Source: Hypomesus transpacificus (Eukaryota > Chordata > Actinopteri > Osmeriformes > Osmeridae). From it: a stretch of 64,000 nt of DNA. The stretch spans positions 2,228,929 to 2,292,928 of the forward strand of contig NW_025813938.1 in NCBI RefSeq assembly GCF_021917145.1, in the 5' to 3' direction. Below are positions 24,701 to 36,400 of this stretch, one piece after another. Below the pieces are notes generated by a model. That model searched no databases, was not told the origin of the DNA, and saw only the letters and a program-made list of their open reading frames with translations. The translations under genes and the position numbers were made by a program. The stretch's first letter is position 1. Each line of letters begins with the position of its first letter.

Positions 24701-27700
24701 GCCCCCTCACCGCCCCCTCACCGCCCCCTCACCGCCCCCTCACTGCCCCTCACTGCCCCCTCACCGCCCCCTGCAGGGCTGGACCAGCGTAACACCTCAG
24801 CTACACCAGTATCTCCTGTACCACATAGCCCAGTGCAGTGAGTAGCATCCTGTGTGTGTGTGTGACCTGCAGCAGCTCGGAGGGACGGCCCTTCCGGCTG
24901 GGCACGGGGGCCAACATGGAGAAGGTGGTGAAGATGGACCGAGACATGACCAAGGTCAGGACCAGACTCAGTGTGAAGGGTTAGGGTTTGGTCACACAGT
25001 CATCTCTCCATAGCACCAGCCTGCTCGGGATCCTTCCTGGTAGACCTGTTGACCTCCCTCCCTCTTCATCCCCCCTCAGAGCGGCTGCTGTGAGGTGATC
25101 ACGGAGGAGGCGTCTGCTGCCCTGAGGAAGGCTAACAAGTGGGCCCAGTCTGGGCTGATCGTGAGCGTGGGTCCTCCTGTGGAGGCCCTGGCCCAGGAGG
25201 CTGCCGGAGGCGTCTCCACCGGGGACAAGAAGAAGACGGCGCAGACTGCCGTGTGTCGAGACAGGAACTCTGACCTCGCCAGGTAACCCAACACACACTC
25301 TCTCTGTCTCTCTCTCTCTGTCTCACTCTGTCTCTCTGTCTCTGTCTCTCTCTGTCTCTCAAAGAGCAATCAAGGCCCAAATCAAGTAGGACTGTATCAT
25401 AGTCTAACCAAACCGTCTCTAGTTAGTCAAAGCCAATCAGATTAGAGGCAGTGGTTCGGACCAATGGCTTCTCTCTCTCTCCGCCCCCTGCTCAGATCTG
25501 ACCCAATCAGGCCCTTCATCAGTGGTCACGTGGCCAATAGCATGGCCGCTGAGGTCATCGCCCTGCTGCACAGCCTTCTCACCGCCCCCGAGTCCAACAC
25601 GGCCCAGATCTGGACCAGCACTGCCGAGAAGGTACCAGCACACAGTATGCTGTCCAGCAGCTGGGGGGGGGGGGGGGGGGGAGTATAGTAGTGATGATGA
25701 GGAGGTGGCGTGTGTGTGAGGGGGGGGGGGGGTGCAGGTGCTGTCCAGCAGCTGGAGGGGGGGGGTGGGGGTGATGTGTGTGTGCTAAGCCTGCGGGGTG
25801 TGTGCAGGTGCTGTCCCGGGCGCTGATGTTCATCCCCCAGTTGGGTCGCTACGCTGACAGCATCCTGGAGGGAGGCTGCAGCAGCGGCAGGAAGCTGGCC
25901 AAGCTGCAGGCCAGCGGGAGGCAGGCCGTGGCCGCACTCTGTGCCCTGGGGGGCTTCAAGGAGACCATCAAGATCGGCTCCGAGGTCCAGGTGGGGCAGG
26001 GAGAGGGGCTGGGGCTGAGGGCGGGGGGTGGATGAAGGTTTGGGTGGGTGGATGCATGATTAATAATAAAATAATTATGAATAACTAGTGATCAGGTGCA
26101 AATAAGTTCAAGTATAAATAGCATAAATAAGAGGGCAATCCTGTCACCAGGCCTACCCGCTATCCGCTAGCGTCTTTCTGGTAAACATGTGACAAGGTCA
26201 GTGTCACAGCCCTGGGTCCTGAGCTCCCGGGGTCATCGTGTCTCCATCCCTCTCTCCTGCCCCCAGGTGGTGGGGAAAGGCGTGCTGGGCAGCGTGGGCG
26301 TGGTCTTGTCCATCAACGAGCAGGAGGGCATCGCCACGGTGAAGTTCCCCTCATGCGAGTACAGGAGGGCGTGCAAGTCCTCCGACGTCCTGACGGTGCC
26401 CGTGTCCCGCCTCTGCACGCCTCGCTCTGAGGTGAGGCGCCCGCCCCCTCACCTCCACCCCCCTCACCTCCACCCCCCTCACCTCCACCCTCCTCACCTC
26501 CACCCCCCTCACCTCCACCCTCCTCACCTCCACCCCCCTCACCTCCACCCTCCTCACCTACACCCTCCTCACCTCCACCCCCCTCACCTACACCCTCCTC
26601 ACCTCCACCCCCCTCACCTCCACCCTCCTCACCTCCACCCCCCTCACCTCCACCCTCCTCACCTCCACCCCCCTCACCTCCACCCCCCTCACCTACACCC
26701 TCCTCACCTCCACCCTCCTCACCTCCACCCCCCTCACCTCCACCCCCCTCACCTCCACCTTCCTCACCTCCACCCCCCTCACCTCCACCTTCCTCACCTC
26801 CACCCCCCTCACCTCCACCCCCCTCACCTCCACCCCCCTCACCTCCACCCTCCTCACCTCCACCCCCCTCACCTCCACCCTCCTCACCTCCACCCCCCTC
26901 ACCTACACCCCCCTCACCTCCACCCCCCTCACCTCCACCCTCCTCACCTCCACCCTCCTCACCTCCACCCCCCTCACCGCCACCTTCCTCACCTCCCCCC
27001 TCACCTCCACCCCCCTCACCAACCCCTCACCTCCACCCTCTCACCTCCACCCCCCTCACATCCACCCCCCTCACCTCCTCCCTCCTTACCTCCACCCCCC
27101 TTACCTCCACCTTCCTCACCTCCACCCCCCTCACCTCCCCCCCTTACCTCCACCCTCCTCACCTCCGCCCCCCTCACCTCCACCCCCCTCACCCCTTTCG
27201 ATGTGTCCTTTCTCTCTCTCCTCCCCCCCCTCTCCTCCTCCCAGGCCCTGCCCCTCTACAAGCTGTCCATCACAGAGAAGGTGGTGCAGGCGGTGCAGTC
27301 CATGCTCCTGCCACAGGAGGGCAGCCTCTCCATCCACACCTCCCTCCCTGCGTCTGGAGACGGCTCCAGCCCTGTCATGGCCGCCGTGCGCCTGCTGGCT
27401 GAGATCAGGACCAGGTGACAGCAGAGCATAGAACAGCAGAGCCTGGCCGAGGCCTGGCCTGGGTCTCTCTCCACTCGGCCCCACTCTGTCTATAGTCACT
27501 CGACATTGTTTAAAGCTCAGTGGTTTACACATATTTTGTTTACAATACACTAAGTGTGTATGATTAAGGGGAGGTTTCCCCAGTTTAAGACCAGTCCTAA
27601 ACTGAGAGAAAGTCACTGAAGATCTCCGTTAAAAATCATGAATCCATGTCTTGGAAACTGAGCGTTGATGTTTGATGGATAAATGTGACTGAATGTGTAT

Positions 27701-28910
27701 TTCCAGTGTCATGTGACTGTCATGTGGAGTGTTTACGAGGCGTGTTGCCTTGCAGGGCGTGTCTGGTGATGGCACAGCTGCTGGAGGACAGTTCGTTTTG
27801 TGAGGAGTTCATCCAGCAGTGCCCCGCTGCTGTGGAGGTCCTCAACCTGGTGGCCCAGGAGTGCAGCCCAGGTGAGTGAACCCAGTGCACTGTATCTAGA
27901 CTGCTTCATCCCTAGGTTCCTTTCTGACAGTGTGTGTGTGAGGGAGAGGGTTAGCTCCCTATAACTGTGTGTGTGTGTGTGGTGCAGGGGAGCGTCTGGG
28001 CATGGTGGAGGCCCAGTGTGAGAGGGTGAGGATGCTGTACAGAGACTGTGCCCGCCCCCCTCCCCCGCCCCTCCAGACCGACCGACGCCAGGTAGGCTCA
28101 CTGCTCAGCCCTCACCCCTGATCCAACACTCCTCCATCCATCCACACACACACACACACACACACCATCCATCCATCCATCCATCCACACACACACACAC
28201 ACACCATCCATCAATCCATCCACCTCGAGCCGTTAGTCATAGAAGAGAAGGAACCAGAGATGCCTGAGATCCAGGGCTGAAGTCCAGTCCTCCTAACCCT
28301 CTGTCCCCTCCTGCTCCAGCCCAAGGAGGTCACCTGGTGCCCATCACGGGTCTTCCCCCCGGTGAGAGCCTGCATGTTCTCGTCCCGCCTCACCTCCGTC
28401 ACCTTCCTGGCCGACCCCAGCGCCGGAGGAGGCCTCCCCAGGGGAACGTTCATCTACGCCACCTCTCCTCTACCTGTGCAGGTGGGCACCTGGAGGGGGC
28501 ACCTGAGGGGGGACACCTGGGGGGGGCAGCTCGGAAGTACCCAATAGGCCTTTTATGAGAGTGATGCTGGAGAATTTCAGTTGAAGGGAAACACCCTCTT
28601 CCTCCTCCTCCCCCAGGCTCCCTCCTTCTACTGGGAGATTGAGATTGTCTCCTACGGAGACTCGGAGGACGACAGCGGCCCCATCGTGTCCTTTGGCTTC
28701 GCCACCGATGCTGAGAAGAGAGACGGGGCGTGGACCAACCCTGTGGGCACCTGCCTGTTCCACAAGTAGGAGCCTGAGAGCACCAGCTTCAGAGACGCTC
28801 TCTCTCTCTCTCTCTCTCCTCTCTCCTCTCTCCCCTCTCCCCTCTCCCCCTCTCTCCTCTCTCCCCTCTCCCCTCTCCCCTCTCCCCCTCCCCTCTCCCC
28901 TCTCCCCTCT

Positions 28911-28994
<84 letters not shown>

Positions 28995-31900
28995 CTCCTC
29001 TCTTCTCTCTTCTCTCTCCTCTCTCCTCTCTCTCTCTCCTCTCTCTAATGTTTCCTGGCTGGTCTTGTATTCTGGCTGCTGGAGTTCTGACCTTTCAACT
29101 TCTCTCCTCCGTTTGTCCTCCGTCTCGTCCTCCCTGTGCCCTTTTCTGTCTGTCTCTCGGTCTGTGTGCCTGTGTGCCTGTCAGCAACGGAAGGGCGGTC
29201 CACTATAATGGCTCCAGCCTCCTGCAGTGGAAGAGTGTGAGACTGGACGTGTCCCTGCTGCCTGGTGAGACAGACTCCCTCCAGCCTCGCTGTCATAAGC
29301 CCGCTCACTTCCTGTTCCCCTCTGACAGACTCCCTCCAGCCTCACTGTCATAAGCCCGCTCACTTCCTGTTCCCCTATGACAGACTCCCTCCAGCCTCGC
29401 TGTCATAGGCCCGCTCACTTCCTGTTCCCCTATGACAGACTCCCCTAACTCCGCCCCCTAGCAACGCTGTCCCCCCAATGCTACCTGCGTACTCCCTGTT
29501 TAGAACTTCCTGTGTTGAACAACCTGCCCCTCCTCTTCCTTTCCCTCTGCGTAGGGGATGTGGCCGGGATTGGCTGGCAGCGTTCCGAGGGCACGCCCCC
29601 TCCGCCCGGCCAGGCTCCCAAGGGGCGCGTGTACTTCACCTACTGTGGCCAGAGACTGGGACCCTTCCTGGAGGACGTGGCTGGGGGCATGTGGCCCCTG
29701 GTGCACATCCAGAAGAAGGTGGGCGTCCCCTACCAGAAGCCCCTCTTGTCACATTGCTCGACGAAAGGGCCGTACAAAGTCTCGTCATCATTTATTTGGT
29801 ATCCTCTTCCTCTCCAGAACACCAAGATCCGCGCCAACTTCGGCTGCCGTCCGTTTGCGTACGGCGAGGGCCAGGCCCACCGCAACGCCGCCGACCTCTG
29901 CGTCGACCTGGCGGAGGAGATCAGCGCTAACTTCGAGGCCCTCCCCTTCGCCATGGCCTCGGACAGCGACAACGACGCCGGTGCCAGCGTGGCGTCCGAC
30001 TCCGGATCCCACGGCCCTCCCTGTCGGATCGCCGCTGTAGCGGTTGCCCAGCAACGTACGTTATATATATTTTTTTTTTATCTTTCTCTCTTCTCCCCCC
30101 CCCCCCCCCCCCCCTGACTCCTTCACCTCGCACGCACACAATCACGCCTTACCTCACAGCCTTTAGTTCACGACACCAACTTCACTCACTGCCCTGGTCT
30201 TCAACCCTGGTCCTCAGGCCCTACTGTCCTGCATGTTCTAGAGGTTTCCCTCCTCCAACACGGTGGTAAACATCTAGATTATGCAGGGCAGGGGGGTTGA
30301 ACACCTCTGCTTCACTGAACAGTCAACACTTCATCTTCTTTACGTTTGTCAGTCTGGCAGTTTAGTGTCATGGTGGGTTTACTTTCACTGCTCTGTTCTG
30401 TGTCCGCTGTGTGTGTAACCCCCTTGACCCCTCCCATGTAACCCCCTGACCCCCCCTGTGTATGTGTGTGTCTCCCAGTCGGGGACGTTTGTAAGAACTG
30501 GCTCTGTTGTCTGTCCTCTCCCGTCGGGACAGAGTACAACAGTGACTCGTCCTGCCTGTACAAGGTGGAGCTGAGCTACGACAACCTGGTGACCTCGGGG
30601 CCCGACCCCCACCCCCCGCCTATCGCCGACGACGAGAGCGACGAGGACGACGACGAGGACGTTCCCAGGGTAACGAGGAGGGTGGTGGCTTAGGTGGTTC
30701 TTCTGAAGGAACGCCACGGATTCTCTGTGCCGTTGATTAAACGTGTGTGTGTGTGTGTGTGTGTGTAGGAGGATCACTACGCCCTCCTGGTGAAGGCCTG
30801 GGAGACCAAGGTGTTCCCCACCATCCGTCGGCGCTTCAGGAACGAGGCGGAGAGGAAGTCCGGTCTGGACCAGATCAAGGGAGCCCTGCAGCTGGGTGAG
30901 CAGGAGAGACCAGCGTGGAGCGTCTCTCTCTGACAGGAAGCGTGTTGCTCAGGCAGAGAGTGACAGCTGTCCGTGGTGTGCTGTGTCTCCAGGCATGGTT
31001 GACATCGCCCGGCAGACGGTGGAGTTCCTGTACGAGGAGAACGGGGGCATCCCTCGAGACCTGTACCTCCCCACCATCGAGGACATCAAGGACGAGGCCA
31101 ACAAGTTCACCATCGACAAAGTCCGAAAAGGTACCTTCATTACCCTGTTAACTACACAGGTCTTGAGTCACTCTAATGAAGTCAGTGTATTTATCTAGTC
31201 CTTTACAAGGATTGAGGGCTTCACATATGACCGTTGAACTGCACCTAAACCAGCTTAAGACACTAAAATAAGACAAGAAAGATCTCCCAGGGAAACTCAT
31301 GGACACAAATGGAAGAAACCTTAGAGAATCCTCAATGTGCACAGTTGGGATACAAGAATATATATAAGAATTCTAACAAGGGTTCAATAAGTCAGGACGA
31401 CATACTGTCTCTTCAGGGATTTGAAAACACAGTTGTCTCCTCCTCTCTCCCCTGTGAAGGTTTGACCGTGGTGATCCGCTGCCCCGACAGCAACAACACC
31501 AACAGCACCACAGGGGGCACGGCGCTGCCCAAGTTTGCCATCCGGGGCATGCTGAAGACCTTTGGCCTGCACGGGGTGGTGCTGGACGTGGACTCAGTGA
31601 GTGGAGGAGGCTGGGCCTCCAGCCAGGGGCTCGCCCAGAGCCCTGGTCCTCAGGGCCTCACTGTCCTCCGTGTTATAGATGCTTCCCTGCTCCCAACACA
31701 CCTGGTTCAGGTGTACCAGTAGTTACCGGGCTTCTCCTGAGCTTCATAATGACCCGTTCATTTGAACCAGGAAGCATGGAAGCATCTAGAACATGCAGGA
31801 CAGTGGGCCACTGAGGACCAGGTTTGGAGACCGATCACTGGTTTAGAGGTTAGATCATTTGTCTGTCGTTGATCTCTGACCTTCCCCTATGTGTGTGTGT

Positions 31901-33377
31901 GTGTGCCTGTGTGTGTGTGTGTGTGTGTCTTTGTGTGTGTCTCCAGGTGAACGAGCTGGTGCAGGTGGAGACGTACCTGCGGAGTGAGGGGGTGCTGGTG
32001 CGCTACTGGTACCCCCTGGAGACCCTGGAGCGCCCCCCTGCTGGCTCCCGCAGAACTGCAGCCAACGGCCTGGTGTCCCTGGACAGCAGCAACATCCAGA
32101 TACACAGGTGCAGAGCAGGCGGGAACACACACACACTCTCTCACACACATACCCAAACACACACTTTGTGGACGCGCGCTCTCTCTGTCTGTCTCTCTGC
32201 CTCCCTCTCTGCCTCTCTTTCTCTCACTCACACACTCCTCTGAGCAGAGCCAGCTACAGCCCCTCCTGTGTGTGTTCCTCAGGGAGCTCCTCCGCAGCGA
32301 GAGTGCTCTGGCTCGGCTGTACTGCCGCATGGCGCTGCTCAACATCTTCGCCCCCAAGAGCCCGCACACCTTCACCAGGCTCTTCCACATCCCCGCCATC
32401 CGGGACATCACCCTGGAGCACCTGCAGCTCCTGTCCAATCAGCTGCTAGCCCCGCCTCTTCCCAGTGAGTTCAGTGTCTCAGAATCCCCCCCAAAAAACT
32501 ACTACTGTACTTTTATACTTTTAGAATAAGATCCGTATATGTTTATTTGTTTATCGTTTGTACCTTCTGGCCACAGTAAATTCCGTGTTTGTGTAAACCT
32601 ACATGGCGAATAAAACCAGATTTTGATTCTGCCTCTGTGCCGTCCTGACTGTCATACCCTCATGTGGCCTCCAGATGGCACCATCAGCTCCAGCTCCATC
32701 CTGCTGGCCCAGTCTCTCCTCCACAACCTGCAGGCCCAGAGCTGCTCCCCCACCGAGCTGTTCTACCAGGGCAACGCCCAGGCCATCCGTGAGTGGCTGA
32801 CGGTGGCCATCACCCGGGCCCTGCACCAGGGGGAGGACAGCCTGCTGGAGCTCACCAAGCACATCTGCTGTTTCCTGCAGGTTAGCGCCGTTAGCTACTA
32901 GCTTAGGTCGCGACTAGCCTAGCTCGCGACTAACCTAGCTCGCGACTAGCCGCTTTTAAACAGTCTTTTAGTTGAGTTTTTTTTTTATACATATTTTGGG
33001 CTCGGCCAAGTCTAGGAACCTTCTTGATCGACGAGCAGTGAGTTTTTCAGTTTGTCCGTGTCGTGGTCCATCTTGTAGAACGCTCCTGAGCAGTTCACCT
33101 CGGAGGAGTTCCCCGTGTCCGAGTCCAAGGTCAGCATGGACTTGAACTTCCCCGGAGCGGCCTTCGTCATCGTGTCCTGCAAGGAAAGCCAGCTGGGCTG
33201 CCGCAAGGAGTGAGTCTGCCATGCACTACTGTTGTCGCTGTCTCTCTGGCTCTCTCTGGCTCTCTCTGGCTCTCTCTGGCTCTCTCTGGCTCTCTCTGGC
33301 TCTCTCTGGCTCTCTCTGGCTCTCACTCTCTCACTCTCTCACTCTCTCACTCACACTCTCTCTCACACTCTCTCTCA

Positions 33378-33408
<31 letters not shown>

Positions 33409-36400
33409 ACTCTCTCTCACTCTCTCTCACTCTCTCTCACTCTCTCTCTCTCACTCTCACTCACACTCACACCTCAGTGACCTCTCAGGCCCTGACCAGC
33501 CCTCCCCCTCCCCTCTCTGTGTTAGCTCCAGCCTGTACAAGGCCCCGTGGGCCAGGGTCATGGTGTACGGCCTGGGTCACAAGGTGCGCAGGAACGGCCA
33601 GCTCAACCTGATGGAGGCGGTGTGTTACCCCCTGGACGCCTCGCCCTCCAACATGGGCCTCACCCTGCCCCCCACCACCAACCAGTACCCCTCAGTCATC
33701 ATCCCCACTGACAAGATCCACATCAGGCTAGGTGAGGGAACATCATCATCGTCACTGGACAGGATACAAACAGACGGGAGCATTTTTGTATTTGATGCAT
33801 TATTGTTTTTTGCACTGTGGAGATGTGGTTCTTTATATCTCCTTCTCCCCTCCCGCTCTTTCCGTCTCCTCCTCTCCTCCCCCTTCTCTGCCTCTCCCTC
33901 CCTCCCTCTCCCCTCCTCCCCTCTCCTCTCAGGTGTGTCTCCCCCTCCTGGGGCCGTGCTGGTGCTGCACTCCCTCCCTCTGGAGTTCCCCCTGGCCATG
34001 GCGTTCGCTGAGCAGCTGCTGACATGGAAGCAGGGGGAGAGTGACGAGCGCTCTGAGGACGAGCTGGACATGGTGCCCTCGTCCGTGCTGCTGCAGGTGG
34101 TGGAGCTGCTAGGTAGGCAGGGCCACGCCCAGGGCCACGCCCGGGGCCACGCCCAGGGCCCTGACCACGCCCAGAACGGTCCAAACAGCCGTCTGTGTCC
34201 TTTCTGAAAGTGTTTTTTTTGTTGCTTTTCCTTGACATTCAAGTCACCTTCTCCTCTCCCTCCCTGCTCCAGGAGGTTTACTGTGGACCACCGATCTGGC
34301 CCCCTGCATCAAGGAGCTCACCTTCCACCTGCTGGCCGAGCTCTTCCGGAAGATTCACCACCTGGAGCAGCGGAAGAGCCCAGCAGGCCTGTCCAGCTCC
34401 ATCGCCCTGCTGCTCAACCCCTGTCTGGCCGTCCTCATGGCCCTGCAGACGGAGCTACGCAAGCTGTACGACCGCGAGACCCAGGGCTGGGTGTCGGCCG
34501 GGACTGGCCCCGCCTCCTCCGGGGGCGTGGCCTTAGCCCTGGGGGCGGAGCAGAGCCGTTTCTCCACCTACTTCCACGCCCTGATGGAGGTGTGCCTGGC
34601 CGTGGCGGAGGTGACCCTCCCTCTCAGCGTGGGCGGGTCGGGGGTGGGGGCGCTGTCCTCCACCAGCGCCCCCAACCTCAGCGACTCGTCCTCCTCCTCG
34701 TCCTCCTCCCCGGGTCAGACCCCCCAGAGCCCCAGCCTGCTGTCCAAGCGCAAGAAGGTCAAGATGAAGCGCGAGCGGGCGGCGGCGGTGGCGGCCGCGG
34801 CGTCCGGCAAGCGCGGCTCGGGGGCGCGGCCGTCGGAGAGCGACAGCGCCCTGCTCAACATGGCGGGCGGCAAGCCCGAGGACATGCTGTGGTTTCACCG
34901 GGGCCTCACCCTGCTGATGATCCTGCGTCATCTGGCCAGCAAGGACCCGCAGGGCCTGAGCGTCACCAGCGACGCCGTCAGCGACGCCTACCAGGCCCTG
35001 GTGGGGCCCACGGCCCACGGACGCCTCCTGGTGCTGTCTGGCCTCCCCAGCCACCTGGAGGAGGGCGCGGTGCGGAGCGCCATCCGCAGGGCCTGTAACG
35101 CCCACGGGGGGCTCTTCAAGGACGAGATCTTCATCCCCCTGCAGGAGGAGGAACCCCGGAAGCCCAAGGTCTCCACCCCTCAGGACCCCAAGGTGCCCCC
35201 GGACCCCCCCGCCACCCGGGGCACCGAGAGCCCAGACAGCTCCAGCAGCGCCACCCCGGCCATGAGCGTCAGCGCATCAGCCTCCACCAGCCAGACGTCC
35301 CTCTGCAGCTCCACCCAGGGCGTCTCCCGCACGGCCAGCCAGCTCAGCGTGGACCAGGAGCTGCTCGCCGTGCCGCCTCTCAACCCCGCCGCTGCCGCAA
35401 CCGCCTTGGGGGGCGCGGGCCCCCAGCCCCCCTCCCAGCCCCAGGACCCCCACACGGTGTCCAGTCAGGAGAGCCTGGACACGTCCCTGTGCAGCACGGG
35501 CAGCCTGGGCAGCCTGGGGAGCCTGGGAGAGGCCCCAGAGAGCACGGAGACGGCCTCCGTGTCGGAAGGGGGGTCCATGTACACCGTCACCTCTCTGGAC
35601 AGCAACGCCACCGTGGCCCGACCAATCAAGGGCTACGCCGTCATCGAGGTGGGTAGAAGCAAGTTGAAGAAAAAAAAAATTGGGGGGGGAAATAACATTT
35701 CAGGTTTCAAATATATTCGGGGGAAACAAGTTTCAATTTTTTGGGGGTGGAGGAAAGTTGAAAACATATTTTGTGAAAGTTTGGGGGGGAAAAAAAGTTT
35801 GGAAATTCAAAATTTCAAATACAAGTTTGTGTTGAACTTAGGTTCGCTCGCGGGCAAAAGTGGAGAAGATCCGTGCCAGCCTTTTCAACAGCAGCGACCT
35901 GATTGGCTTGTCCAGCCTGGAGGGGGAGGAGGAGCTGATGGAGCTGACCAATGAGGAGTTTCTGACAGCCTCCAGCGTCAACCAAAGCCTGTTCGACACT
36001 CAAGGAAGCTCTGCCCTCGAAGACTACTTCCTGGACAAGTCTATAAGAGGTTGGTTTGGCACATATCAAGAGGGTTTGCAGGTTCAAATCCTCCCCCTGT
36101 ACGTCGCTTTGGGTAAAAGTGTCTGCCAAAAACAAATGAACAATGACATAATCATGATTATAGATCATTCATAATTCCACCAAATGAAAACATGATGACA
36201 TCGATGAGAGCCGTCTGTTCTAAACGGAGCTGTTCCACGTTGCCCAGGCGACAAGCTGGTTCCGGGGGCGCGTGACGTTCTGACGGACATCTTCAAGAGC
36301 TGCGTCCACTCGGAGCAGATGCTGAGTCTCACTCCTGCCAAACCCCTGAAGGTGGTGGACATCTTCCTCAGCAAGGAGCAGATCAACTCCCAGACCCCCG

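Noticed and set aside
34437..35954. Long frame continuing from hectd4 exon 60 through intron 60
   Set aside because: Intron 60 is 193 nt and shifts the frame. Exon 61 would be read wrongly, so retention is not frame-preserving.
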